64,000 nt of DNA from Hydrogenophaga sp. IBVHS2 (GTDB lineage: Bacteria > Pseudomonadota > Gammaproteobacteria > Burkholderiales > Burkholderiaceae_C). The DNA lies in NCBI RefSeq assembly GCF_002127215.1, contig NZ_NFUT01000002.1:124001-188000 (forward strand). The letters are read 5' to 3'. Each line of letters starts with the position of its first letter. The first letter of the stretch is position 1. Made by a program: the position numbers and the translations under genes. This document shows positions 48,197 to 58,285 of the stretch, piece after piece. The notes beneath the pieces are model-generated. The model worked only from the letters and a program-made list of their open reading frames with translations, was not told where the DNA came from and made no database searches.

Positions 48197-48210
48197 TGAC
48201 CGGTGGGTCA
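48197..48210. promoter_or_regulatory. Candidate TetR operator upstream of tetR-RND operon
   Basis: An inverted repeat TGACC-GGTG-GGTCA lies 9 bp upstream of the tetR start codon. Its position across the tetR-RND leader and its palindromic form are what a TetR dimer would bind, so the operon is likely autoregulated through it. Confidence 0.6.
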
Positions 48211-48261
48211 GCAACTATAGCCCATCGGTCGACGACGGCGATGTCGCCACCCTGTCGCCCA

Positions 48262-48288
48262 CGTAAAGCCCGGGTGAAGCCACCCGGG
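48262..48288 (-). terminator. Likely terminator of gcdH
   Basis: A perfect 8-bp stem CCCGGGTG/CACCCGGG with an AAGC (GCTT) loop lies 11 bp past the gcdH stop, followed, reading leftward, by CTTTACG. The T tract is short, so strength is uncertain. Confidence 0.5.
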
Positions 48289-48298
48289 GGTTGAGGGA

Positions 48299-49492
48299 TC
48301 AGCTGAATGCCTGAATCCCGGTGATGGCCCGGCCCAGGATCAGGGCATGGATGTCGTGGGTGCCTTCGTAGGTGTTGACCACCTCCAGGTTCACCAGGTG
48401 GCGGGCCACGCCGAACTCGTCGCTGATGCCGTTGCCGCCCATCATGTCCCGCGCGAGGCGGGCGATGTCCAGGGCCTTGCCGCAGCTGTTGCGCTTGAGG
48501 ATGGAGGTCAGCTCCACCGGGGCCTGGCCCTCGTCCTTGAGCCGGCCCAGGCGCAGGCAGCCCTGCAGGCCCAGGCTGATCTCGGTGAGCATGTCGGCCA
48601 GCTTCTTCTGGATCAGCTGGTTGGCGGCCAGCGGGCGGCCGAACTGCTGGCGGTCCATCACGTACTGGCGGGCCCGGAAGTAGCAGTCCTCGGCTGCGCC
48701 CAGCGCGCCCCAGGCAATGCCGTAACGCGCGCTGTTGAGGCAGGTGAACGGGCCCTTGAGGCCGCGCACCTCGGGGAAGGCGTTTTCTTCCGGGCAGAAC
48801 ACGTTGTCCATCACGATCTCGCCGGTGATGGAGGCGCGCAGGCCCACCTTGGAATGGATGGCCGGGGCTGAGAGGCCCTTGAAGCCTTTTTCCAGGATGA
48901 AGCCGCGGATGGCGCCTTCGTCGTCCTTGGCCCAGACCACGAACACATCCGCGATCGGGCTGTTGCTGATCCACATCTTGCTGCCACTGAGGCTGTAGCC
49001 GCCGTCCACCTTGCGGGCCCGGGTGGTCATGCCGGCCGGGTCGGAGCCGTGGTTGGGCTCGGTCAGGCCGAAGCAGCCGATCCATTCACCCCGCGCCAGC
49101 TTGGGCAGGTACTTCTGCTTCTGGGCTTCGGTGCCGAATTCGAAGATGGGCACCATCACCAGCGAGCTCTGCACGCTCATCATGGAGCGGTAGCCGGAGT
49201 CCACCCGCTCCACCTCGCGGGCCACCAGGCCGTAGCAGACATAGTTCAGGCCGGCGCCGCCGTAGGCCTCGGGGATGGTCACGCCCAGCAGGCCCAGCTC
49301 GCCCATCTCGCGGAAGATGGCCGGGTCGGTGATCTCCTTGCGGAAGGCCTCGGTCACGCGCGGCGCCAGGCGCTCCTGGCAGTAGGCGTGGGCGGCCTCG
49401 CGCACCTGGCGCTCGTCGTCGGTGAGCTGCAGGTCGAGCTGGAACGGGTCTTCCCAGCTGAAGCTGGCCTTGGCCTTGGTGGGTGCGAGCAT
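48299..49492 (-). CDS. gcdH: Glutaryl-CoA dehydrogenase
   Basis: This 397-residue FAD enzyme oxidises and decarboxylates glutaryl-CoA to crotonyl-CoA in lysine, tryptophan and aromatic catabolism. [20 protein letters not shown] is the acyl-CoA dehydrogenase flavin motif. The catalytic glutamate is in [40 protein letters not shown] is a GcdH-type helix. Length is typical (about 395). The ATG at 49490-49492 has a CGGAG ribosome site 7 nt upstream. It diverges from a LysR gene, the usual arrangement for a glutarate-responsive pair. Confidence 0.93.
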   Translation of the reverse strand: MLAPTKAKASFSWEDPFQLDLQLTDDERQVREAAHAYCQERLAPRVTEAFRKEITDPAIFREMGELGLLGVTIPEAYGGAGLNYVCYGLVAREVERVDSGYRSMMSVQSSLVMVPIFEFGTEAQKQKYLPKLARGEWIGCFGLTEPNHGSDPAGMTTRARKVDGGYSLSGSKMWISNSPIADVFVVWAKDDEGAIRGFILEKGFKGLSAPAIHSKVGLRASITGEIVMDNVFCPEENAFPEVRGLKGPFTCLNSARYGIAWGALGAAEDCYFRARQYVMDRQQFGRPLAANQLIQKKLADMLTEISLGLQGCLRLGRLKDEGQAPVELTSILKRNSCGKALDIARLARDMMGGNGISDEFGVARHLVNLEVVNTYEGTHDIHALILGRAITGIQAFS

Positions 49493-49563
49493 GTCGTGTC
49501 TCCGGGGGGTATGTGATGGGTGTGATTGTCCGGCCAGCATGCATGCCTGTCTAATATCGATGG

Positions 49564-49579
49564 TGTATTCATCCATACA
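49564..49579. promoter_or_regulatory. LysR-type operator between gcdH and its regulator
   Basis: A perfect dyad TGTAT-TCATCC-ATACA fits the T-N11-A half-site pattern of LysR regulators and lies 12 bp before the regulator start, in the 99-bp divergent spacer. It is the most probable regulator binding site. Confidence 0.65.
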
Positions 49580-49591
49580 GAAGGCATATCG

Positions 49592-50482
49592 ATGGAATTC
49601 CGCCACCTGCGCTATTTCCTGGTGCTGGCCGAGGAGCTGCATTTCGGCCGGGCGGCCCAGCGCCTGTCCATTACCCAGCCGCCGCTGTCGCTCAACATCC
49701 AGCAGCTCGAGGCCTCGGTGGGCACGGCGCTGTTCCAGCGCAACAGCCGGGGCGTGCAGCTCACCGCAGCCGGGCAGGCCTTCGTGCCGGCGGCCCGGGC
49801 CCTGATCGACCAGGCCGGGCAGGCGGTGCAGGAGGCGCGCGATGTGGCCAACGGTCTGCTGGGGCATCTGCAGATCGGTTTTGCCGGCACGCTGCTGCAC
49901 CTGGGGCTGCCGGCGCTGCTGCAGCGCTTCGAGGCCGACCACCCGCGCCTGCGGCTGGTGCTTCACGAGCTGAGTTCGGCCGAGCAGCTGGTGGACCTGG
50001 GCCATGAGCGGCTGGACGTGGGCTTCGTGCACACGCCGCGCGTGCCGCCGGGATTCTCGAGCGTGCTGGTGTCGCGCCAGCCTTTCGTGGCCTGCCTGCC
50101 GGCAGCGCATCCGCTGGCCCGCCGCAGGAAGATCCACCTGGCCGATCTGGCCCCCGAGCCGTTTGCCCTGGTCTCGCGCACCGTCTCGCCCGACTACCGC
50201 GAGCGTCTGCTGGGGCTGTGCACCGACCACGGCTTCGCGCCGGCCATCCGCTACGAGTTGCGCCACTGGCTGAGCGTGGCGGCGGTGGTGTCGCAGGGTC
50301 TGGCGGTGGCGCTGGTGCCCGCCGCCCTGCGCCAGAGCGGCCTGGCCGGTGCGGCCTTCGTGCCGCTGGACCGGCCCACGCCCCACTACGAAACCCGCTG
50401 CCTGTGGAAGACCGGGCGCGAGCCGGTGGCCCTGACGGCATTCCTGGACCACGTCAGGGCCATGGCCCAGCCGCTAGAGTGA
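49592..50482 (+). CDS. LysR-family regulator, probably of gcdH (GcdR-like)
   Basis: This 296-residue LysR regulator starts with the winged HTH ([40 protein letters not shown]). The usual effector-binding domain begins near 90 ([20 protein letters not shown]). The ATG at 49592 is preferred; an upstream start at 49526 would run through the operator. It diverges from gcdH, so a role as its activator (GcdR-like) is inferred, not shown. The inducer could be glutarate or glutaryl-CoA. msrA follows 32 bp later on the same strand. Confidence 0.9.
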   Translation: MEFRHLRYFLVLAEELHFGRAAQRLSITQPPLSLNIQQLEASVGTALFQRNSRGVQLTAAGQAFVPAARALIDQAGQAVQEARDVANGLLGHLQIGFAGTLLHLGLPALLQRFEADHPRLRLVLHELSSAEQLVDLGHERLDVGFVHTPRVPPGFSSVLVSRQPFVACLPAAHPLARRRKIHLADLAPEPFALVSRTVSPDYRERLLGLCTDHGFAPAIRYELRHWLSVAAVVSQGLAVALVPAALRQSGLAGAAFVPLDRPTPHYETRCLWKTGREPVALTAFLDHVRAMAQPLE

Positions 50483-50514
50483 CGGGCTGATCCCCACCAC
50501 ACACGGAGCCTTCC

Positions 50515-51066
50515 ATGAGCGACACCCCTTCTGCCGGCCGCGAGGTCATCGTCCTGGGCGGCGGCTGTTTCTGGTGCACCGAGGCGGTGTTCGTGCAGGT
50601 GCGCGGCATCAACGATGTGGAGTCCGGCTACAGCAACGGCCATGTGCAGCGGCCCAGCTACGAGCAGGTCTGCACCGGCAACACGGGGCACAACGAGGTG
50701 GTGCGGCTGGAGTTCGATCCGGCGGTCATCACCCTGCGCGACATCCTGGCCATCTTCTTCCTGATCCACGACCCCACCACGCTCAACCGCCAGGGCAACG
50801 ATGTGGGCACCCAGTACCGCAGCGGCATCTACGCCACCAGTGAAGCCCAGCGCGCCGAGGCCCAGGCCTTCGTGGACGCGCTGACGCAGGAACAGGTCTA
50901 TCCGCGTCCCATCGTCACCGAGGTGCTGCCGCTGGCCAACTACTGGCCGGCCGAGGACTACCACCAGGATTTCTTCGAGCGCAACCCCTACCAGGGTTAC
51001 TGCATGGCGGTGGCCGCACCCAAGGTGGCCAAGTTCCGCCAGACCTTCAGCCGTTTCGTGAAGTGA
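50515..51066 (+). CDS. msrA: Peptide methionine-(S)-S-oxide reductase
   Basis: This 183-residue enzyme reduces methionine-S-sulfoxide in proteins and free methionine. The catalytic motif GGGCFWCTEAVF is intact. The following conserved blocks ESGYSNGHVQRPSYEQV, HNEVVRLEFDP and the resolving-region ending FFERNPYQGYC are present. Length is typical (about 175-212). It follows the LysR gene by 32 bp. Its end overlaps the convergent EamA gene by 20 bp. Confidence 0.96.
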   Translation: MSDTPSAGREVIVLGGGCFWCTEAVFVQVRGINDVESGYSNGHVQRPSYEQVCTGNTGHNEVVRLEFDPAVITLRDILAIFFLIHDPTTLNRQGNDVGTQYRSGIYATSEAQRAEAQAFVDALTQEQVYPRPIVTEVLPLANYWPAEDYHQDFFERNPYQGYCMAVAAPKVAKFRQTFSRFVK

Positions 51067-51928
51067 AGGCCAGCAGGCGGGGCCACAGCACGCTCACCGC
51101 CAGGCCGGCCAGCACCAGCCCGCAGGCCAGCAGCTTCCACCCCGGCAGGCCCTCGCCGAGCGCCAGCGCCGAGGCGCCCATGCCGAAGATCGGCACCAGC
51201 AGGGCCATGGGCGTGACGGTGGCGGCCGGGTGCCGAGCCAGCAGCCAGTTCCAGGCGCCGTAGCCGAACAGGGTGTTGCCCAGGGCCTGCCACAGCACGC
51301 TGGCCCACACGCCGGGACCGGCCTGTTGCAGCGCATGGCCGATGGCCTGCGGCCCCTCCACCGCCAGCGAGATGGCCAGCAGCGGCGGCACCGCAAAGGC
51401 GCTGCTCCACACCATGAAGTGCAGCATGTTCACCGGCCCGAGCGACTTCACCACCAGGTTGGCGCAGGCCCAGAAGAAGGCCGCTCCCAGCACCAGGCCC
51501 ACGCCGGCGGCCGTGACGCTGGCGTCCAGGTGCGAGCCGATGATGGACAAGCCGCCCACCGCCAGCAGCAGGCCGGCGATCTGCCAGGGCCGGATCCGCT
51601 CGCGCAGCAGCCACATCGACAGCCCGATGGTGAAGAACACCTGGGTCTGCACCACCAGCGACGACAGACCGGGCGCAATGCGGCCGTCGATGGCCAGGAA
51701 CAGCAGGCCGAACTGACCCACGCCCAGCAGCACCCCGAACGCCGCCAGCTTGGACCACGGCGCGGTCGGGCGCGGCACGAACAGCAGCCAGGGCAGGGCC
51801 GAGAGCGCAAAACGCAGCGTGGCGAACAGGAAGGGCGGCAGGCCGTCCAGGCCCCAGCGGATCACCACGAAATTGGTGCCCCAGACCGCCACCACGGACA
51901 GGGCCAGCAGGAGATGGGTCAGCGGCAT
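51047..51928 (-). CDS. EamA/DMT-superfamily transporter (second copy)
   Basis: This 293-residue inner-membrane protein has about ten helices in two EamA repeats. The opening LLLALSVVAVWGTNFVVIRW and the ends of the repeats (LSSLVVQTQVFFTIGLSMWL and VTPMALLVPIFGMGASALAL) match the cysteine/O-acetylserine exporter EamA group. The substrate is not established. It is convergent with msrA, overlapping its end by 20 bp. Downstream of the zinc operon, it is separated from znuA by only 15 bp on the same strand, so it may be co-transcribed with znuCBA. Confidence 0.88.
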   Translation of the reverse strand: MPLTHLLLALSVVAVWGTNFVVIRWGLDGLPPFLFATLRFALSALPWLLFVPRPTAPWSKLAAFGVLLGVGQFGLLFLAIDGRIAPGLSSLVVQTQVFFTIGLSMWLLRERIRPWQIAGLLLAVGGLSIIGSHLDASVTAAGVGLVLGAAFFWACANLVVKSLGPVNMLHFMVWSSAFAVPPLLAISLAVEGPQAIGHALQQAGPGVWASVLWQALGNTLFGYGAWNWLLARHPAATVTPMALLVPIFGMGASALALGEGLPGWKLLACGLVLAGLAVSVLWPRLLAFTSRNG

Positions 51929-51943
51929 GCCGGCAGCATGGCC

Positions 51944-53767
<1,824 letters not shown>

Positions 53768-53771
<4 letters not shown>

Positions 53772-54553
53772 GGGTGCGCTCCGTGGGGCGCGTGCCCTTC
53801 ATGGCCTGTGTGCGGGTCGTGCACCTCGCACACCTCGGCCTTTTCTTCGAACGGTTCCTGCAGCCGCTGGGCTTCGTCCCAGTGGGCATCGGTCAGCACG
53901 TCGGCGGTGGCGCCGAAGCGCGCGCGGTGGCGGGCCAGCAGCAGCGTGAGGGGAAAGTGGCGGCGCACCTGCTCCAGGTCGTGCAGCACCGCGATCACGG
54001 TGCGGCCTTCGCCGTGCCAGCGGTGCAGCAGGGCCAGCAGCTCGTCGGTGGTGCGGGGGTCCACGGCGGTGAAGGGCTCGTCCAGCAGTACCACCCGCGC
54101 GTCCTGGGCCACCAGCCGGGCGAACAGGGCGCGCTGCCACTGGCCGCCGGAGAGCGTGCCGATCGGCCGCGATTCGAAACCCGTCAGGCCCACGGCCCCG
54201 ATGGCGTGCTGCACCGCCTCGCGGTCGGCCGCCGACGGCTTGCGCCACGGCCCCAGACGGTGCCAGCGGCCCAGCATCACGAACTCGGCCACGCTCAGGG
54301 GAAAGCTGCGGTCGATGCTGCTGGCCTGCGGCAGCCAGGCCACCGCGTCGGCGGGCGGTGCGTGCAGGTGGCCGCCCAGTGGCGCCAGCCGGCCGGCCAG
54401 GGCCTTGAGCAGGGTGGATTTGCCGGCCCCGTTGGGCCCGACCACGGCCACCAGATCGCCTGCGTGCACCGACAGGTTGAGGTGGTGCACCGCCGGGTGG
54501 CGGTCGTGACCCAGGGTCAGGTCATGGAGGTCGATGAGGGCGGAGTGGGCCAC
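53768..54553 (-). CDS. znuC: Zinc ABC transporter, ATP-binding protein
   Basis: This 261-residue ATPase has Walker A (VGPNGAGKSTLLKALAG), signature LSGGQWQRALFARL and Walker B VVLLDEPFTAVD. The start is a GTG (54551-54553, MAHSALIDLHDLTLGHD); no ATG suits. The C-terminus is His-rich (residues about 244-261, VHDPHTGHEGHAPHGAHP), unusual for a ZnuC and possibly metal-binding. It is the first gene of znuCBA, divergent from zur, with two Zur-like operators between them. Confidence 0.92.
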
Positions 54554-54568
54554 GGCGGCTTTATGATC

Positions 54569-54613
54569 TTGCAACCGAGTTGCGATCCGGCGATCATATC
54601 GCAACCCGATTGC
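54569..54613. promoter_or_regulatory. Twin Zur-box-like dyads between znuC and zur
   Basis: Two nearly identical inverted repeats lie 30 bp apart: TTGCAACCGAGTTGC (54569-54583) and CGCAACCCGATTGC (54600-54613). Each is a GCAAC-N3-[GA]TTGC palindrome. They sit in the 102-bp divergent spacer, so zinc-loaded Zur should repress both znuCBA and its own gene. Confidence 0.7.
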
Positions 54614-54655
54614 AATAATCACCCGGCGGGATCCGTCCCGCCCGCAGGAGCCCGA

Positions 54656-55171
54656 GTGACCCGTTCCGCGTCCCGCGACCCCCATGCCGCCACCGAGCCC
54701 TTGGCCGTGCCGCCCGACATCCAGGCCCGTCTGACGCAGGCCGGTTTGCGTCGCACCCTGGCCACGCGGGCCGTGATCGGCCTGTTCCTGGCGCGCCCGG
54801 AGCAGGGCCTGACCCATGCCCAGGTGCTCCAGGCCCTGCAGGCCCGCGGGCCTGCGGTCAACCGGGTCACGCTCTACCGGCTGCTGGACCGGCTGGCCGC
54901 CATCGGCGTGCTGGAACGCCACACCGATGGCGACCGCACCTGGCGCTTCACGCTGGCCGACGGCCCGGCCGACGCCGCCGTGCCGCGATTCGAATGCGAC
55001 GCCTGCCACCAGCAGTTCCGCCTGCCCGACGCCGCCGAACCCACCCGCGCGGTGGTGGAGCAGCTGCAGCACACCCTGGCCCGGCTCGGCCACCAGGGCG
55101 GGCGCATCGATCTCGCCGTGCACGGCACCTGTGCAACCTGCGCCGGCGAACCGGGGCCGGACGCCCACTGA
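54656..55171 (+). CDS. zur: Zinc uptake regulator, Fur family
   Basis: This 171-residue Fur-family repressor has the winged helix (VTLYRLLDRLAAIGVLER) and the metal-binding C-terminal dimer domain with its two CxxC pairs (FECDACHQQF and GTCATC). The start is a GTG (54656) with an AGGAG ribosome site; the frame upstream is only open by chance. It diverges from znuCBA. The Zur assignment rests mainly on this neighbourhood, because Fur, Zur and PerR share the fold. Confidence 0.9.
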   Translation: MTRSASRDPHAATEPLAVPPDIQARLTQAGLRRTLATRAVIGLFLARPEQGLTHAQVLQALQARGPAVNRVTLYRLLDRLAAIGVLERHTDGDRTWRFTLADGPADAAVPRFECDACHQQFRLPDAAEPTRAVVEQLQHTLARLGHQGGRIDLAVHGTCATCAGEPGPDAH

Positions 55172-55247
55172 GCCCTGCCCGCCCCGGGGTGGCGCCCAGG
55201 CGACCCGGGCGGGCGGAGCCGGCGCGGGCCGGCGCTAGGATCGGCGG

Positions 55248-56195
55248 GTGAACTTCGCCGAGCACCCCGTCATCGCGTCCCTGACGCCCGTCTTCCTCCT
55301 CATCGCCGCCGGTTTCCTGGCCGGCCGTCGCGACTGGATCCGCGAGAGCGCGGTCAAGGACCTCTCCAACCTGGTCTTCCTGCTGCTCATTCCCTCGCTG
55401 CTGTTCCGCACCATGAGCAGCGTGCGCTTCGAGTCGCTCGACCTGCGCCCGATTGCGGCCTACTTTCCGGCCGCACTGCTGCTGCTGTTCGGGTCGATTG
55501 CCTGGCGCGGCTTCAACCGGGCCAGCGTGGTGCGGGCGCTGGCCGGCACCTTCTCCAACATGGTGATGATCGGCATCACCCTGATCGGTCTGGCCTACGG
55601 ACAGGCCGGCCTGGTCACGCTGCTGACCCTGGTGTCGGTGCACGCCCTGATCCTGCTGACCCTGGGCTCGGTGGTGCTGGAGCTGGCGGTGGCGCGCGAG
55701 GCGCGGGCCGGCGGGCAGCGCGCCCCCCATGTGCTGGAGACCGCGTGGTCGGCCTTCAAGGGGGCGCTGATCCACCCCATTCCGCTGCCCATCCTGTGCG
55801 GGCTGCTCTACGCCCAGACCGGCTGGGGGCTGCCGGCGGTGGTCGACAAGCCCTTGCAGCTGCTGGGCAGCGCCTTCGGCCCGATCTCGCTGGTGCTGGT
55901 GGGCGTGACGCTGGCCCGCACGCCGCTGGGCGGGCACCTGCGCGATGCGCTGTGGATCGCCGCCTCCAAGAACCTGCTGCTGCCGGTGCTGGTGGCGGCA
56001 TCGTGCTGGATGGCCGGCATCGACGGCCTGCAGTTCACCGTGATGGTGGTGGCTGCAGCACTCCCGGTGGGCGCCAACGTGTTCCTGTTCGCCCAGCGCT
56101 ACGAGGTGGACCAGGAGCTCACCACCGCCAGCATGGGGCTGTCCACCATCCTGGCCATGGTCACGCTGAGTGCGGTCATGGCCCTCACTGGCTGA
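55248..56195 (+). CDS. AEC (auxin efflux carrier) family transporter
   Basis: This 315-residue inner-membrane protein has about ten helices and belongs to the AEC family, whose bacterial members export organic acids or malate-like anions. FLLIAAGFLAGRRDWI is the usual first motif, followed by SNLVFLLLIPSLLFRTM. The C-terminal half has VMVVAAALPVGANVFLFAQ and VTLSAVMAL. The start is a GTG (55248) with a short leader. The end overlaps the convergent TM2 gene by 11 bp. The substrate is unknown. Confidence 0.88.
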   Translation: MNFAEHPVIASLTPVFLLIAAGFLAGRRDWIRESAVKDLSNLVFLLLIPSLLFRTMSSVRFESLDLRPIAAYFPAALLLLFGSIAWRGFNRASVVRALAGTFSNMVMIGITLIGLAYGQAGLVTLLTLVSVHALILLTLGSVVLELAVAREARAGGQRAPHVLETAWSAFKGALIHPIPLPILCGLLYAQTGWGLPAVVDKPLQLLGSAFGPISLVLVGVTLARTPLGGHLRDALWIAASKNLLLPVLVAASCWMAGIDGLQFTVMVVAAALPVGANVFLFAQRYEVDQELTTASMGLSTILAMVTLSAVMALTG

Positions 56196-56640
56196 TCTTG
56201 CGGGCTTCCTCGATCTGGTACTCGAAGTAGTGCTGGATGCCGAATGCGAGGCTTCCCATGAAGGACACCGTGCCCACCATGAGGGCGGCGATCAGGGCGC
56301 CGATGGTGACCCAGCTGGTGCCGCCGGCAGGCGCATCGGCGGCATGGTCCGGATTGAACTGGCGGTTCCATTTCTCGCGGTCCATCAGCGCGTAGATGAT
56401 GCCGGCCAGGCAGGCGGTGGCCATCGACAGGCCCAGCAGCGGAATGAGCACCCACGAGAGCTTGTCGTCCTGCCCGTAGGCCAGCACCCGCTCCACCCCC
56501 CACCAGCCCAGCGCCGTTGGCACCGGGTGCAGCCAGCCCACCCAGTCGCCCAGACCCTTGAGGTAGAAGCGGTGCAGGCCCAGGGTGCCGCCAAGCACGG
56601 CCAGCACCACGGTGATCGTCTTGTTGCGGGGCGCGGCCAT
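56185..56640 (-). CDS. TM2-domain membrane protein
   Basis: This 151-residue protein has an N-terminal TM2 domain (KTITVVLAVLGGTLGLHRFY, then GLGDWVGWLHPVPTALGWWG). This pair of helices joined by a short turn occurs in many small bacterial membrane proteins. A further pair of helices (LIPLLGLSMATACLAGIIYA, TIGALIAALMVGTVSFMGSL) follows. The function of the family is not known. It starts at 56638-56640 and shares one base with the stop of the GNAT gene, so the pair is coupled. Confidence 0.8.
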   Translation of the reverse strand: MAAPRNKTITVVLAVLGGTLGLHRFYLKGLGDWVGWLHPVPTALGWWGVERVLAYGQDDKLSWVLIPLLGLSMATACLAGIIYALMDREKWNRQFNPDHAADAPAGGTSWVTIGALIAALMVGTVSFMGSLAFGIQHYFEYQIEEARKISQ

Positions 56641-57170
56641 CAGTCTTCCTTCGGCGGGGTGGTGTCGCCGCTGCCCAGGCTGCGCTGCATCAGCACGATG
56701 TCCAGCCAGCGCCCGAACTTCCAGCCGCACGAGCGAATGGTGCCCGCATGCTCGAAACCCATGGCGGTGTGCAGACCCACCGACCCGGCGTTGTCCGAGT
56801 CGCCGATGACGGCCATCACACGCCGCACGCCAGCGCGCTCCAGCGCGGCCAGCAGTTCGGTCATGAGCAGCCGGCCCAGGCCCTGGCCGGCCGCATCGTG
56901 GGCCATGTAGATCGAGTCCTCCACCGAGAACCGGTAGGCTGGCCGGGGCTTGAACCAGTTGCCGTAGGCAAAGCCGCGCACGGTGCCGGCGTCGTCCTCG
57001 ACCACCAGCCAGGGCAGGCCCTTGCCCAGCACGTCGGCGCGTCGGGCGGTCATGTCGGCTTCGGTGGGCGGGGTGGTCTCGAAGGTGCCGGTGCCATGCA
57101 GCACATGGTGGGCATAGATGGCGGTGATGGCCGGGATGTCGGCGTCGCGGCTGGGGCGGATCAGGGGCAT
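56640..57170 (-). CDS. GNAT-family N-acetyltransferase (phosphinothricin acetyltransferase-like)
   Basis: This 176-residue enzyme uses acetyl-CoA to acetylate an amine. It opens with IRPSRDADIPAITAIYAHHV, typical of the Pat/YncA group. DAAGQGLGRLLMTELLAALE is the acetyl-CoA pyrophosphate loop, and AVIGDSDNAGSVGLHTAMGF is the conserved B motif. Pat/YncA relatives acetylate methionine sulfone/sulfoximine or phosphinothricin. It overlaps the TM2 gene by one base and is divergent from the rpsP promoter region. Confidence 0.88.
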   Translation of the reverse strand: MPLIRPSRDADIPAITAIYAHHVLHGTGTFETTPPTEADMTARRADVLGKGLPWLVVEDDAGTVRGFAYGNWFKPRPAYRFSVEDSIYMAHDAAGQGLGRLLMTELLAALERAGVRRVMAVIGDSDNAGSVGLHTAMGFEHAGTIRSCGWKFGRWLDIVLMQRSLGSGDTTPPKED

Positions 57171-57191
57171 GGGGCGGGGAGTGTGGTGCCG

Positions 57192-57256
57192 TTCCCTGGG
57201 CGGGAGGGCGGGCTATAATCGCGGGTTTTGTGGTGTTCCGCTGACCGGGTGGTCAG
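57192..57256 (+). promoter_or_regulatory. rpsP operon promoter and leader dyad
   Basis: A -10 TATAAT (57214-57219) with a -35-like TTCCCT (57192-57197) 16 bp upstream precedes a GC-rich discriminator. Position 57241-57256 is a perfect hairpin CTGACC-GGGT-GGTCAG in the presumed leader. The remaining leader (to 57398) also contains AGCGG/CCGCT pairing near 57330-57353. The leader is about 170 nt long and has no gene. Confidence 0.7.
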
Positions 57257-57398
57257 TCGTGTCTGGAGCGCTGCAATGATTGGATCGCTGTGTCGGGTGC
57301 CTGGGAAGGCATGCGGGCTGTGATCCGAAAGCGGTTCGAAAGATCCGCTGGCACGTTGCGATGTTCGCGGCGTTGCCGAACCACCCGAAGGATAAATC

Positions 57399-57656
57399 AT
57401 GGTCGTGATCCGACTCTCCCGTGGCGGCGCCAAGGCCCGTCCGTTCTACAACATCGTGGTGGCCGACAAGCGCGCTCGTCGCGACGGCCGTTTCATCGAG
57501 CGCATCGGTTTCTACAACCCGCTGGCCCGTGGTGGTGAAGAGCCGCTGCGCATCGCCCAGGACCGCCTGACCCACTGGATCGGCGTCGGTGCCACCCCGT
57601 CCGACACCGTGGCCCGCCTGATCAAGCAGGCCGCCGCTGCCACCCCGGCAGCCTGA
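57399..57656 (+). CDS. rpsP: 30S ribosomal protein S16
   Basis: This 85-residue ribosomal protein matches S16 in full: [20 protein letters not shown], then [16 protein letters not shown]. The later stretch [20 protein letters not shown] is conserved. A GAAGGAT ribosome site precedes the ATG. It is the first gene of rpsP-rimM-trmD-rplS, the standard order. Confidence 0.98.
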   Translation: MVVIRLSRGGAKARPFYNIVVADKRARRDGRFIERIGFYNPLARGGEEPLRIAQDRLTHWIGVGATPSDTVARLIKQAAAATPAA

Positions 57657-57681
57657 TCGGCCGCCGCAGACCCGTCCCGTC

Positions 57682-58269
57682 ATGACGACGGCATTTCAGG
57701 CGTCGGCCCTGCCGGCCGACGCAGTGGAACTCGGGCGGGTCGGCGAGGCCTGGGGCATCAAGGGCTGGGTCCGCATCCAGCCCCACAGCGCCGACACCGA
57801 AGCGCTGTTCGCCTCCAAAGACTGGTACCTCCAGCCGCCCGAGCCCCGGTTCGCGCGCGGCTTTTCGGCGTTCCAGGGCGCCGTCTCGGTGCGCGTGGCC
57901 GAGATCAAGACCCACGCCGACGGCATCGTCGCCCGGCTCGACGGCATGGACGACCGCAATGCCGCCGAGGCCCTCAAGGGCGTGCGCATCAGCCTGCCCC
58001 GCAGCGCCTTCCCGGCCACGCCCGAGGGCGAGTACTACTGGGTCGACCTGATCGGCCTGCAGGTGGTGAACCGCGAAGGCGTCGACCTGGGCGTGGTGCG
58101 CGATCTCATGCCCACCGGACCCACCTCGGTGCTGGTGCTCGAATACCCGCTGGTGCAGGACGGCGTCGAGACCGTGGGCGAACGCCTCATCCCCTTCGTG
58201 TCCGCCTACATCGACGAGGTGGACCGCGCGTCCCGCCGCATCAAGGCCGACTGGGGCACCGACTACTGA
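57682..58269 (+). CDS. rimM: 16S rRNA processing protein RimM
   Basis: This 195-residue assembly factor helps mature the 30S head domain and binds S19. The N-terminal RimM domain has VELGRVGEAWGIKGWVRI. The PRC-barrel domain has YYWVDLIGLQVVNREG, then VLEYPLVQDG and LIPFVSAYIDEVD. A slightly long N-terminus (MTTAFQASALPADA) is usual in betaproteobacteria. It lies between rpsP and trmD. Confidence 0.95.
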   Translation: MTTAFQASALPADAVELGRVGEAWGIKGWVRIQPHSADTEALFASKDWYLQPPEPRFARGFSAFQGAVSVRVAEIKTHADGIVARLDGMDDRNAAEALKGVRISLPRSAFPATPEGEYYWVDLIGLQVVNREGVDLGVVRDLMPTGPTSVLVLEYPLVQDGVETVGERLIPFVSAYIDEVDRASRRIKADWGTDY

Positions 58270-58285
58270 AGCCCGGGCCGGCCCC

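Noticed and set aside
57241-57256. Treating the rpsP leader dyad as a TetR operator
   Set aside because: It lies in the transcribed leader of a ribosomal operon and can simply be an RNA hairpin; the similarity to the tetR site is reported only as a weak observation.
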